A stretch of 18,185 nucleotides of DNA from positions 1-18,185 of the forward strand of contig JAOPWO010000456.1 of NCBI GenBank assembly GCA_025965635.1, read 5' to 3'. The notes beneath the pieces are model-generated. The model was given only the letters and a program-made list of their open reading frames with translations. It did no database searches and was not told the origin of the DNA. Positions 1 through 7,250 of this stretch are shown here, piece after piece. Source of the DNA: Modestobacter sp. GTDB lineage: Bacteria > Actinomycetota > Actinomycetes > Mycobacteriales > Geodermatophilaceae. Both the position numbers and the translations under genes were made by a program. Numbering within the stretch: the first letter of the stretch is position 1; the number at the start of each line of letters is the position of its first letter.

Positions 1-723
1 GAACGAGCCAAGAACCACCTGCTCGAGGCAAACCTCCGGCTCGTGGTCTCCCACGCCAAGCGCTACACCGGCCGCGGCATGGCGTTCCTGGACCTGATCC
101 AGGAGGGCAACCTGGGCCTCATCCGCGCGGTGGAGAAGTTCGACTACACCAAGGGCTACAAGTTCTCGACCTATGCCACGTGGTGGATCCGGCAGGCGAT
201 CACCCGGGCGATGGCCGACCAGGCGCGCACCATCCGCATCCCGGTGCACATGGTCGAGGTCCTCAACAAGCTCGGCCGCATACAGCGTGAGATGTCGCAG
301 TCCCTCGGCCGCGAGCCCACGCCGGAGGAGCTGGCCAAGGAGCTCGACCTCACCCCGGAGAAGGTGCTGGAGATCCAGCAGTACGCCCGGGAGCCGATCA
401 GCCTCGACCAGACCATCGGCGACGAGGGCGACAGCCAGCTCGGTGACTTCATCGAGGACTCCGAGGCTGTCGTGGCCGTCGACGCGGTGAGCTTCACCCT
501 CATGCAGGACCAGCTCACCAGCGTCCTGCAGACCCTCTCCGAGCGGGAGGCCGGCGTCGTCCGGCTGCGCTTCGGCCTGACCGATGGTCAGCCGCGCACC
601 CTCGACGAGATCGGCCAGGTCTACGGGGTCACCCGCGAGCGGATCCGGCAGATCGAGTCCAAGACGATGTCCAAGCTGCGGCACCCGAGCCGCTCCCAGG
701 TGCTGCGCGACTACCTCGACTGA
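1..723 (+). CDS. sigA: Principal RNA polymerase sigma factor (SigA/HrdB type), 5'-truncated by window edge
   Basis: The frame is open from base 1 to TGA at 721-723, giving the last 240 residues of a group 1 sigma factor. The start and regions 1.1/1.2 lie upstream of the window. Region 2 is seen in HLLEANLRLVV, FLDLIQEGNLGLIRAVEKFD and the -10-recognition/melting segment KFSTYATWWIRQAITRA. Region 3 follows (IRIPVHMVEVLNKL). Region 4.2 is the helix-turn-helix TLDEIGQVYGVTRERIRQIE, which reads the -35 box. The C-terminus SKLRHPSRSQVLRDYLD is what I recall for Streptomyces HrdB, so this is taken as the housekeeping sigma and not the shorter paralogue at 8135. It directs RNA polymerase core to most vegetative promoters. 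Hairpins directly downstream suggest its transcript ends before the DUF7455 gene. Confidence in the family is very high; the sigA versus sigB naming rests on the C-terminus and gene order. Confidence 0.96.
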   Translation, partial: ERAKNHLLEANLRLVVSHAKRYTGRGMAFLDLIQEGNLGLIRAVEKFDYTKGYKFSTYATWWIRQAITRAMADQARTIRIPVHMVEVLNKLGRIQREMSQSLGREPTPEELAKELDLTPEKVLEIQQYAREPISLDQTIGDEGDSQLGDFIEDSEAVVAVDAVSFTLMQDQLTSVLQTLSEREAGVVRLRFGLTDGQPRTLDEIGQVYGVTRERIRQIESKTMSKLRHPSRSQVLRDYLD

Positions 724-796
724 CGAGCACCCCCTCCTCATCCCTCGCAAGCTTCGGGACGAGCCTGTGGCGGGGGCCGGGCAGAGGCCTCGTGCG

Positions 797-814
797 GGCC
801 CCTGGAGAGGGGCC
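797..814 (+). terminator. Short hairpin downstream of sigA
   Basis: A perfect 7-bp stem, GGCCCCT at 797-803 and AGGGGCC at 808-814, encloses a GGAG loop 74 nt after the sigA stop. There is no U-tract. It probably acts with the larger hairpin at 832-861. Confidence 0.45.
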
Positions 815-831
815 GTTGCCGACCGTCACCG

Positions 832-861
832 ACGGCCGGTGGTCCTCGGACCACCGGCCGT
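832..861 (+). terminator. Strong intrinsic-type terminator of sigA
   Basis: This is a perfect inverted repeat: ACGGCCGGTGGTCC at 832-845 pairs with GGACCACCGGCCGT at 848-861. In RNA it would make a 13-bp stem with a four-base CUCG loop. A U-tract is missing (TGTGCTGT follows), as is usual for actinobacterial terminators. Confidence 0.75.
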
Positions 862-1208
862 TGTGCTGTCCGGTCAGGAGCGGGGGTCCAGCGACGAACG
901 GGTGAGCGCGGCGGTGCCGGGCGGCACCGGTCGGTCGGACGGCGTAGCGTGGGACACGTCAGAACAGCAGCGGACCACCAGCTGGCCTGAGCCAGTACCG
1001 ACCGAACGACGTACGTGCACCACCCGGACCCAGTTCCGAAACCAGCGATGTCCCTGCTGACCGTTCCACCAGGCACCTCGTGTCACGACCACGTCTCGAT
1101 TGGCGAGTCCGTGCACATCGGGTGTCGGAACGGGAACACGAAGGGCCATCCTGGCGCTGTGCAGGAGGCCGATCCGCAGTCGCGGGTCCGTGCGGTAGAG
1201 AGCGAGTG
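862..1208. other. Gene-free spacer between sigA terminator and DUF7455 gene
   Basis: About 350 nt hold no convincing gene. Open frames here have no coding pattern. A 7-bp hairpin (CGGTGCC 912-918, GGCACCG 923-929, loop GGGC) lies just upstream of a possible -10 hexamer TAGCGT at 945-950. No matching -35 is obvious. A TAGAGA hexamer at 1196-1201 ends 7 nt before the ATG at 1209 and could be a leaderless-type -10, although its last base is A and not T. An unrecognised leader RNA cannot be excluded. Confidence 0.4.
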
Positions 1209-1433
1209 ATGAGCCAGATGACCCAGACGCTGACGACGACCCCGCCCACCGAAGAACTCGTCGTTCCCTTCCACTGCGACCGTTGCGGTGCTCTGGCCAA
1301 GGTGCGAGTGGTCCTCCCCAGTGGGAGCGACCTCGTCTTCTGTGGACACCACGCACGTGAGTACGAGGACAAGCTCCGCGCCCTCGCGGCCGACATCATC
1401 GAGACCGACGGCGAGGCGCGCGTGCACAGCTGA
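1209..1433 (+). CDS. DUF7455 small zinc-ribbon-like protein
   Basis: This encodes a 74-aa acidic protein with no signal peptide or membrane segment. A probable metal-binding ribbon is formed by C23 and C26 (CDRC) and C45 with H47/H48 (CGHH), with about 18 residues between the halves. From memory it matches the DUF7455 family, found in actinobacteria and often next to the principal sigma gene. Its function is unknown. The ATG at 1209 is chosen because the purine-rich AGAGAGCGAG lies just before it; an ATG at 1218 is an alternative. The gene stands between the sigA terminator and the VanW gene. Zinc binding is inferred from the Cys/His spacing. A role in transcription would only be a guess from the neighbourhood. 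Confidence 0.85.
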   Translation: MSQMTQTLTTTPPTEELVVPFHCDRCGALAKVRVVLPSGSDLVFCGHHAREYEDKLRALAADIIETDGEARVHS

Positions 1434-1539
1434 GTGGGGCAACTATCGTCGCGACAGCGATGACGCCCCTACTCGACCGAGCCGCCGATCTCCGGTGCCC
1501 CTCAGGGGTCACCAGGGGCCGGCGGTTTCGTCGTACCAA

Positions 1540-1556
1540 GGACCGGTGGCCGGTCC
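1540..1556 (+). promoter_or_regulatory. Hairpin just upstream of the VanW-gene ribosome binding site
   Basis: GGACCGG at 1540-1546 and CCGGTCC at 1550-1556 form a 7-bp stem with a TGG loop. It ends 10 nt before the GGAG ribosome binding site at 1567-1570. It may be the 3' end of the DUF7455 transcript or may shape translation of the VanW gene. A possible -10 hexamer TATCGT is at 1444-1449. Confidence 0.35.
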
Positions 1557-1578
1557 CCGCTGAGCCGGAGAGCCACTG

Positions 1579-3918
1579 ATGCCCCACGACTCCTCGACGG
1601 AGCCGGACACCCGCCGCCTGCACACGGACGGCTCGGTCAGCCGTGGGCGACCCGCTCCGCCGGCACCGCCCGCCGCGGCTGCCGGTGAGCCGGCAGACAC
1701 GGCTGCCGGGCCGGCCGCTGCCGACCCGGCTCCCGCTGACGCCCCGGCCCCGGCCCCCGAGCCGGACAGCGGCCCGGCAGACGGGGACGCGGCCGGTGCC
1801 GACCCGGGCCAGACCGAGGGCCCCGAGGCGACTGTGGTGATCCCGGCGTTCGAGGAGCGCCCGGTGGTCGCTCCGCCGGCTGCCGTCCCGCCGGCCGTCG
1901 CGCCCCAGGTCGCGGACGCCGACGCCGACGCCGACGCCGACGACACCATCGAGTTCCGCGGCGAGGTCCCCACCACCGCCCCTCCCGAGCTCCCGGCCGG
2001 CGCGGACGCCACCCGGGTGACGGCGGACGAGGACGTCCCGCCCAGCGGCGGCAGCGACGGGCCGCCGCCCGTCGAGGTCGCCTCCGCCGGCAGCCCCGCG
2101 GATGGACCGTCCGGCACCGGCGGGCCGTGGTGGCGCCGTCGCGCCGTGCTCCTGCCGGCCGCCGCCGTCCTCGCGCTGGGCGCCGTCTACGGGCTGGACC
2201 TGCTGGTCGCCGGCGACGACGTGCCCCGCGGCACCGTGGTCGCCGGCCTGGAACTGGGCGGTCTCTCCGCCGCCGCGGCCAGTGACCGGCTGACCAACGA
2301 CCTGGCGCCGCGGATGGCCGCCGACCACACCCTGGTGGCCGATGACGTCGAGATGGTGTTGCACCCGCCGGCGGCCGGCATCGCCCTGGACGTGCCCGCC
2401 ACCGTGGACGCCGTCGACGACCAGCCGCTCAACCCCTGGACGCGCCTGGTCACGCTGTTCGGCGACCGCGAGCTCCGGCCGGTCCTCACCGCGGACGAGA
2501 CCGCGCTGGGCGCTCAGCTCGAGCAGCTGGCCGCCCAGGTCGACCGCGCCCCGGTCGACGCCACGATCGCCATCGACGGCACGACCCCGAGCGTGGTCGA
2601 GCCCACCGAGGGACGCACCCTCGACCGGGACGGCGCCGCGGACAGCGTCACCCGGGCCCTCGCCGGAGGAGGTGACCCGGCGACCCCCATCGAGCTCCCG
2701 GTCCAGACGGCAGCGGTGCGGGTCGGCGTCGACCAGGCGCAGCGGGTGCTCGACGAGACCGTGACCCCCGCGTTGTCCGCGCCGGTCACCGTCGTCGGTG
2801 CCGACGGCGGGGAATCGGTGCAGCTGCCGGTCGACGCGATCGCCGCGTCGCTCACCTTCACCCCGCAGGACGACGGCACGCTGGAGCCGGCCGTCGACCC
2901 GGCCGCGCTGCAGGCGGAGGTGGGCGAGGACTTCACCGTCTTCGGCTCCCCGGCCCAGGACGCGCGATTCGAGATCAGCGGGGACTCGGTCACCGTCGTC
3001 CCCTCGGTCGACGGAGAGGGCATCGACCCGGCGGTCCTGGCCGAGCAGCTGCTGCCGGTCCTCCGCGCGCCGGCCCCCCGCGAGGTCACCGCGACCCTCG
3101 GGCCGGTGCCGGCCGGCTTCACCACCCGGCAGGCCGAGGCACTGGGCATCAAGGAGGAGGTCGGTTCCTTCTCCACCTCCTTCACCAACAGCGCGAGCGG
3201 CACCAACATCCGGGTCGTCGCCGAGGAGGTCGACGGTGCGCTGGTGATGCCGGGCGAGACCTTCAGCCTGAACACGTTCACCGGCCCGCGCGGCACGGCG
3301 CAGGGCTACGTCCCGGCGGGGGTGATCAGCAACGGTGAGTTCAGCACCGCGGTCGGCGGCGGGATCAGCCAGTTCGCCACGACGATGTTCAACGCCGTCT
3401 TCTTCGCCGGGCTCGAGGACGTCTACCACAAGCCGCACAGCTACTACATCAGCCGCTATCCGGCCGGCCGCGAGGCGACCGTGTACGAGGGCGCCATCGA
3501 CCTGCAGTGGCGGAACGACACCGGGACCGGCATCTACGTCCAGACCGTGTGGGTGCCCGGCTCGATCACCGTCCGGTTCTGGGGGACGAAGTACTACGAC
3601 GTCGAGTCGGTCAGCAGCGACCGGTACGCCGTGACCCAGCCGGTGGTCCAGGAGAAGGTCGACGACGGCACCGGCTCGTGCAAGCCGCAGGGTGGGAGCA
3701 CCGGCTTCAGCATCACCGTGACCCGGGTCTTCAACGACCTGGCGACCGGCGCCGAGGTGCGCCGCGAGGACTTCCGCACCCGGTACGCCGCCGAGCCGGT
3801 CATCCGGTGCGTGACCCCCGAGCCGGCCGCTCCGGAGGAGCCGGCGGGCGAGGACGGGGCCGCTCCGGAGCAGCCGGAGGGCGAGGACGGGGCCACTCCG
3901 CCGACCCCGACCGGCTGA
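1579..3918 (+). CDS. Membrane-anchored VanW family protein with peptidoglycan-binding-like domains
   Basis: This encodes 779 aa. The ATG has GGAG 8 nt upstream and an in-frame TGA at 1561, so the start is well fixed. Residues 1-185 are Pro/Ala/Asp-rich and probably disordered in the cytoplasm, including a DA repeat at 113-121. WWRRR then precedes one membrane helix (about 190-212), as in a type II membrane protein. The outside part has two putative PG_binding_4-like domains (roughly 240-370 and 390-500). The VanW domain at about 525-670 is marked by SFSTSFTNS, VMPGETFSLN, GGGISQFATTMFNA and RYPAGREATVY. The tail carries an 11-residue tandem repeat rich in E, P, G and D. VanW proteins are linked to the cell envelope and to vancomycin-resistance clusters, but their biochemical activity is unproven. 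This is a chromosomal housekeeping version and not evidence of resistance. Confidence 0.93.
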   Translation: MPHDSSTEPDTRRLHTDGSVSRGRPAPPAPPAAAAGEPADTAAGPAAADPAPADAPAPAPEPDSGPADGDAAGADPGQTEGPEATVVIPAFEERPVVAPPAAVPPAVAPQVADADADADADDTIEFRGEVPTTAPPELPAGADATRVTADEDVPPSGGSDGPPPVEVASAGSPADGPSGTGGPWWRRRAVLLPAAAVLALGAVYGLDLLVAGDDVPRGTVVAGLELGGLSAAAASDRLTNDLAPRMAADHTLVADDVEMVLHPPAAGIALDVPATVDAVDDQPLNPWTRLVTLFGDRELRPVLTADETALGAQLEQLAAQVDRAPVDATIAIDGTTPSVVEPTEGRTLDRDGAADSVTRALAGGGDPATPIELPVQTAAVRVGVDQAQRVLDETVTPALSAPVTVVGADGGESVQLPVDAIAASLTFTPQDDGTLEPAVDPAALQAEVGEDFTVFGSPAQDARFEISGDSVTVVPSVDGEGIDPAVLAEQLLPVLRAPAPREVTATLGPVPAGFTTRQAEALGIKEEVGSFSTSFTNSASGTNIRVVAEEVDGALVMPGETFSLNTFTGPRGTAQGYVPAGVISNGEFSTAVGGGISQFATTMFNAVFFAGLEDVYHKPHSYYISRYPAGREATVYEGAIDLQWRNDTGTGIYVQTVWVPGSITVRFWGTKYYDVESVSSDRYAVTQPVVQEKVDDGTGSCKPQGGSTGFSITVTRVFNDLATGAEVRREDFRTRYAAEPVIRCVTPEPAAPEEPAGEDGAAPEQPEGEDGATPPTPTG
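3846..3900 (+). repeat. 33-bp tandem repeat in the VanW gene 3' end
   Basis: A 22-bp block at 3846-3867 recurs at 3879-3900 with a single mismatch and a period of 33 bp. It encodes two copies of an 11-residue unit, E-[EQ]-P-[AE]-G-E-D-G-A-[AT]-P, at the acidic C-terminus. Confidence 0.8.
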
Positions 3919-4051
3919 GCTCCCGGTGACCCGGCGCGCGGCTGTGGGTCGCGCGGGACCGCTGAGCCCGAGTCGGTGGACTGCCCCCTCCGGGTGGGTG
4001 TCGGTGGCCCGGGGCGAGGCACCGGTGGCATGCCCCGTGCACACTGATCAG

Positions 4052-5167
4052 GTGCCCCCTGCCCTCCCGCGCGCCTCGGCGCACCCCGGTGACCTGGGCG
4101 GACGCCCCGCGGACGAGGCGGAGACGAGTACCGAGGCCACCGAGGCGCCAGTGGCGGTCCGGCCCGGGGCCGGGGCGTCGGCTGCGCAACCGCCGTCGGG
4201 CGGGGCGCTGCGCCGGTCGACCCGTCGCCTGCTGACCCCCGTCCGGGTGCCCCTGCAGTTGCTGGGCCGCTCCCTGGCGAAGGCCTGGTCGGACCGGATC
4301 CTGGGGCTGTCGGCCGAGGCCGCCTTCTGGCAGGTCCTGTCGGTGCCCCCGCTGCTGATCGGGCTGCTCGGTTCGCTGGGCTACCTCGGCGACTGGATCG
4401 GTGCCGACCGGGTCCAGCAGATCGAGGACCGCCTGGTCGACCTCGCCGCCGAGGGGCTCACGCCCAGCGTCGTGGAGACCCTCGTCGAGCCCACGCTCAA
4501 CGACATCCTCGGGTCCGGCCGCCTCGACGTGGTCAGCGTCGGCTTCCTGCTCTCGCTGTGGGCCGGCTCGTCGGCGACCGCCACCTTCATGAACACCGTC
4601 GTCATCGCCTACGACCAGCGCGACGTCCGCGGCCCCATCCGGACCCGCCTGATGGCCTTGTGGCTGTTCGTGGTCGGCCTGCTGACCGCAGTGCTGACCC
4701 TGCCGCTGCTCGTCCTCGGGCCCGGCGTCATGGTGTCGCTGATCCCGCCCGAGTACCAGGACACCGCCTCGGTGCTCATCAACGCCGTCTACTGGCCGCT
4801 GGTCGTGGTCGGGCTGGTCCTGGTGCTCTGCTGCTTCTACCACGTGACGCTGCCGCGGAAGACCCCGTGGCTGCGACACCTCCCGGGCGCGCTGTTCGCC
4901 GTCGGCTTCTTCCTCGTCGCCGCGGTCGTGCTGCGCGGCTACGTCGCCGACATCCTCACCACCGCACTGCCCTACGGCGCGCTGGCCGCCCCGATCGCCG
5001 CGCTGCTGTACTGCTTCCTGCTCGGCATGTCGATCCTGCTGGGCGCCGAGCTGAACGCCACCGTCGAGGCACGCTGGCCCTCCCAGCAGCGCCGGCACGA
5101 TGAGCACCGGCGCCGCCGGCGCGAGGCGAAAATCGAGCTGGAGGCCCAGAAACTCGGGCTGAGGTAG
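4052..5167 (+). CDS. YihY/BrkB family integral membrane protein
   Basis: The product is 371 aa from GTG 4052. The frame is open upstream to 3926, and GTG 4037 is also possible; no clear Shine-Dalgarno decides between them. About 75 polar residues lead into six predicted membrane segments, at about 85-113, 160-185, 202-223, 240-267, 276-301 and 305-333. Family features are EAAFWQVLSVPPLL, SLWAGSSATATFMNTVVIAYD, YHVTLPRKTPW and GMSILLGAELNATVEARW. The C-terminus is a basic cytoplasmic tail (RRHDEHRRRRRE). YihY proteins were once misnamed ribonuclease BN; the true role is unknown, and envelope or transport functions have been proposed. It lies 133 nt after the VanW gene on the same strand and may share its transcript. 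From memory, mycobacteria have a YihY gene (Rv2707) at the equivalent place between sigA and sigB. Confidence 0.9.
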   Translation: MPPALPRASAHPGDLGGRPADEAETSTEATEAPVAVRPGAGASAAQPPSGGALRRSTRRLLTPVRVPLQLLGRSLAKAWSDRILGLSAEAAFWQVLSVPPLLIGLLGSLGYLGDWIGADRVQQIEDRLVDLAAEGLTPSVVETLVEPTLNDILGSGRLDVVSVGFLLSLWAGSSATATFMNTVVIAYDQRDVRGPIRTRLMALWLFVVGLLTAVLTLPLLVLGPGVMVSLIPPEYQDTASVLINAVYWPLVVVGLVLVLCCFYHVTLPRKTPWLRHLPGALFAVGFFLVAAVVLRGYVADILTTALPYGALAAPIAALLYCFLLGMSILLGAELNATVEARWPSQQRRHDEHRRRRREAKIELEAQKLGLR

Positions 5168-5206
5168 CGCTACGGACACCGCACGGACGGGGAACGGCCC
5201 GGCGCC

Positions 5207-5250
5207 GGTCGGCCGGGCAGCTGGCCGCGGTCGGAGGCCGCCGGCCGACC
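5207..5250. terminator. Inverted repeat between convergent yihY-like and DUF3039 genes
   Basis: GGTCGGCCGG at 5207-5216 is perfectly complementary to CCGGCCGACC at 5241-5250, with 24 GC-rich nt between that can fold further. It lies in the 97-nt gap between two converging genes, the usual place for a bidirectional terminator. The long loop makes it less certain than the other terminators. Confidence 0.5.
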
Positions 5251-5264
5251 ATGTGCGCAGCCCC

Positions 5265-5495
5265 TTACTCCTTCTTGAGCTGGTTGTAGACCTCCTTGCA
5301 GGCCGGGCACACCGGGCTGCCGGGCTTGGGGGTCTTGGTCACCGGGAAGACCTCGCCGCACAACGCCTCCACCATGGTGCCCATGACGGCGCTCTCGGCG
5401 ATCTTGTTCTTCCGGACGTAGTGGAACACCTCGTTGGCGTTACCGGTGTCGGCGTCGCGGACGTCCGGGCGCTCGAGGATGTCGCTGCTGCTCAC
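5265..5495 (-). CDS. DUF3039 domain protein
   Basis: This encodes 76 aa. GTG at 5495 is chosen because AGGGAG sits 5 nt upstream, although the frame is open to 5696. The sequence fits the actinobacterial DUF3039 family: ILERPDVRDADTGN, FHYVRKNKIAESAVMGT, ALCGEVFPVTKTPKPGSPVC and CPACKEVY. C46, C63 and C66, with H25 as a possible fourth ligand, suggest a small zinc site. There is no signal peptide or membrane helix, so it is cytoplasmic. Function is unknown. It sits tail-to-tail with the YihY gene and head-to-head with the psuG remnant. As I recall, mycobacteria carry a comparable small gene on the opposite strand near sigB (Rv2708c); that equivalence is from memory. Confidence 0.9.
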   Translation of the reverse strand: MSSSDILERPDVRDADTGNANEVFHYVRKNKIAESAVMGTMVEALCGEVFPVTKTPKPGSPVCPACKEVYNQLKKE

Positions 5496-5576
5496 GGCTG
5501 CTCCCTGGGGTCGGTGGGCGGGCGCGCGGCACCGGGGTCGTCCGGAGGGCGCCACGTCGCCGTCCATGATGACAGG

Positions 5577-5980
5577 GTGCCGCCGCCCGCCGCCCCTACC
5601 GCCGACCGCCGCGACACCGTGCGGTCCCCGGAGGTGGCCGCCGCGCTCGCCGAGGGGCGGCCGGTGGTGGCCCTGGAGAGCACCCTGCTGGCGCACGGCC
5701 TACCCCCGGCCGGCACACCGGCAGGCCGCCGACGACGTCGAGGCGGCGGTGCGGGCCGGCCGCGTGGGCGGGGACGCCGCGGTCGCTGCCGGGTGCACGG
5801 TGTCGCTGGACCCAGCGTCCACCGGGCCGCTGGTCCGCTACGGGCTCGACCGGTGGCTCGCGGACACCGCCGCGGCCACCCTGCTGCTGCCCAACGCCGA
5901 CGAGGCGCGGCTGCTCACCGGCTGCCGTGACGTGACCGGGGCTGCCTCGGCACTGGCCGGCCGGGCGCCCGCTGAGCCCG
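5577..5980 (+). pseudogene. Decayed pseudouridine-5'-phosphate glycosidase / PfkB kinase remnant (psuG-psuK)
   Basis: From GTG 5577 the frame reads RSPEVAAALAEGRPVVALES and then TLLAHGLP, the N-terminus of pseudouridine-5'-phosphate glycosidase with its catalytic Glu (ALEST). At the C5 run 5703-5707 the frame breaks. Removing one C restores HGLPRPAHRQAADDVEAAVRAG, the expected PsuG continuation. The restored frame then jumps straight to a PfkB-type sugar kinase core: GCTVSLDPASTGPL and LLLPNADEARLLTG. The rest of PsuG, the kinase N-terminus and the kinase C-terminus with its GxGD catalytic site are gone. About 400 nt thus remain of what would be roughly 2 kb. The pathway would split pseudouridine phosphate into uracil and ribose-5-phosphate after phosphorylation. 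The remnant cannot encode either activity. The 3' boundary is approximate because similarity fades after ASALAGR. Confidence 0.85.
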
Positions 5981-6035
5981 GTCGCTCAGCACCGGCAGCA
6001 CGGCGGAGCCGGGCCCCTGGTCACCGGAGGTGGGT

Positions 6036-6389
6036 TCACATGTCGATGACGCGGGACTGCGGTCCGGACTCCAGGATGCGGTCGGGCCGCGGCGCGACGT
6101 AGCGGTTGACGTCCTGGCGCTTCTTCGGCGGGCGGTCGTTGGCCATGACGACGGCGATCCAGGGCAGCACGGTCCCGAGGACCGCGAAGATCAGCATCAG
6201 CCAGACGGTCTGGTAGAAGACCGCGGCCATGACCAGGCTGACACCACGGATGGCCATCGTGATGACGTAGCGCTTCTTCCGGGCAGCGTGCTGCTCGGAC
6301 TGACTGGGCTCTGCCTCGGTGATGAGGACCGGTTCGGCGCGGCTCGAGCCGGAGGGTGCGCGGTGCGGGAGCTGCTGGCTGGATGCCAC
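6036..6389 (-). CDS. DUF3099 membrane protein
   Basis: This encodes 117 aa from GTG 6389, which has GAAGGG 5 nt upstream; the frame is open further to 6515. A polar N-terminus (residues 1-45) is followed by KKRYVITMAIRG and two closely spaced membrane helices (VSLVMAAVFYQTVWLML and FAVLGTVLPWIAVVMAN). A basic, Pro/Arg-rich cytoplasmic tail ends in SRVIDM. The pattern fits DUF3099, an actinobacterial family of unknown function whose core is a two-helix hairpin ending in I-A-V-V-[IM]-A-N. Mycobacteria have a small membrane protein gene (Rv2709) directly before sigB, probably the positional equivalent (recalled, not checked). It converges on the psuG remnant and is 172 nt downstream of the HhH-GPD gene. 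No terminator was seen in that gap. Confidence 0.85.
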   Translation of the reverse strand: MASSQQLPHRAPSGSSRAEPVLITEAEPSQSEQHAARKKRYVITMAIRGVSLVMAAVFYQTVWLMLIFAVLGTVLPWIAVVMANDRPPKKRQDVNRYVAPRPDRILESGPQSRVIDM

Positions 6390-6561
6390 GGACGCCCTTC
6401 TCTGGACCGGCCGGGGTGGTGGGCGGCGTGGGTCGGCGCGACGTCGCCCGGCCCCCGGAGCTCCCCGGCTCCTGCGCTCATGGTGCCACCGGATCAGACG
6501 GGATGCAGGCGCCACGGAGTGCGATCTGCAGGGGCCCGGTCACGGTGCCACCCCGCCGTCC

Positions 6562-7158
6562 TCACGTTCCGGCCGCGGCGTCCTTCGCCGCCCTGGCGGC
6601 CTGCTTCGCCTGCTGCTTGGTGCTGCGGACCTCGGCCAGGGACGTCGGTCCGGTGATGTCGGCGACCGAGCGCCGGGCGCCGTCCTCGCCGTACTCCCCC
6701 GCCGCCTCCCGCCATCCGGGCGGCGTCACGTCGCACTGCTTGCCCAGCAGCGCGAGGAAGATCCTCGCCTTCTGCGCGCCGAAGCCGGGCAGCTCGTGCA
6801 GGCGGCGCAGCAGAGTGGCGCCGTCGGCGGCGTCGGCCCACACCGCATCGGCCCGGCCGTCGTACCGCTCCACCAGCAGGCGGGCCAGGTCCTGGGTGCG
6901 GGCGGCCATCGAACCCGGGTAGCGGTGCACTGCCGGCGGCCCCTGGAAGTGCCCTGCCAGCACCTCCGGGTCGCACTGGGCGAGCTGCGCGGCCGAGAGC
7001 GTGTCGACGCCCAGCCGGTCGGCCAGCAGGCGCGGCCCGGCGAAGGCCCGCTCCATCGGGAACTGCTGGTCCAGGAGCATCCCGAGGAGCAGGGCCAGCG
7101 GATCGCGGCTGAGCAGCTCGTCGGCGGCGTCGTCCTGACTGAGGCGGAGGGTCGGCAC
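6562..7158 (-). CDS. HhH-GPD-type base excision DNA repair protein
   Basis: This encodes 198 aa from GTG 7158. The fold family is that of endonuclease III-like DNA glycosylases, in the short actinobacterial subfamily annotated as HhH-GPD-type base excision repair protein. Visible signs are the N-terminal helix DPLALLLGMLLDQQFPMERA, the helix-hairpin-helix LPGFGAQKARIFLALLGKQ at about residues 122-140, and the GPD-like segment TPPGWREAAG. A Lys/Ala-rich tail (STKQQAKQAARAAKDAAAG) could bind DNA. There is no Cys cluster for an iron-sulfur centre. I cannot place a catalytic Lys or Asp with confidence, so glycosylase activity is inferred from the fold only. The Shine-Dalgarno is weak (CCGGAG next to the start), and a slightly different start is possible. 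Confidence 0.9.
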   Translation of the reverse strand: MPTLRLSQDDAADELLSRDPLALLLGMLLDQQFPMERAFAGPRLLADRLGVDTLSAAQLAQCDPEVLAGHFQGPPAVHRYPGSMAARTQDLARLLVERYDGRADAVWADAADGATLLRRLHELPGFGAQKARIFLALLGKQCDVTPPGWREAAGEYGEDGARRSVADITGPTSLAEVRSTKQQAKQAARAAKDAAAGT

Positions 7159-7250
7159 TCCGGCGATCCTGCCGCACCCGTCCGGACGGTGGCGTCCGGC
7201 TGCTCAGAGCGCGGACGTGCAGCGTCTCCAGTGACGGTTCCGGTGCGCGT

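Noticed and set aside
862..1208. Possible riboswitch or small RNA ahead of the DUF7455 gene
   Set aside because: Only one short hairpin was found and no recognisable riboswitch core; in DNA this GC-rich such stems arise often.
1579..3918. Reading the VanW gene as a vancomycin-resistance gene
   Set aside because: No vanHAX, vanRS or other resistance genes are nearby; VanW domains are common in ordinary actinobacterial envelope proteins.
1396..4044. 882-residue open frame on the minus strand opposite the VanW gene
   Set aside because: It is an Arg/Gly/Asp-rich shadow caused by GC-rich codon positions; the plus-strand frame has clear VanW motifs, a membrane helix and a ribosome binding site.
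3800..5179. 459-residue minus-strand frame opposite the YihY gene
   Set aside because: It is a Gln/Asp/His/Arg-rich shadow; the plus strand encodes six hydrophobic helices typical of YihY.
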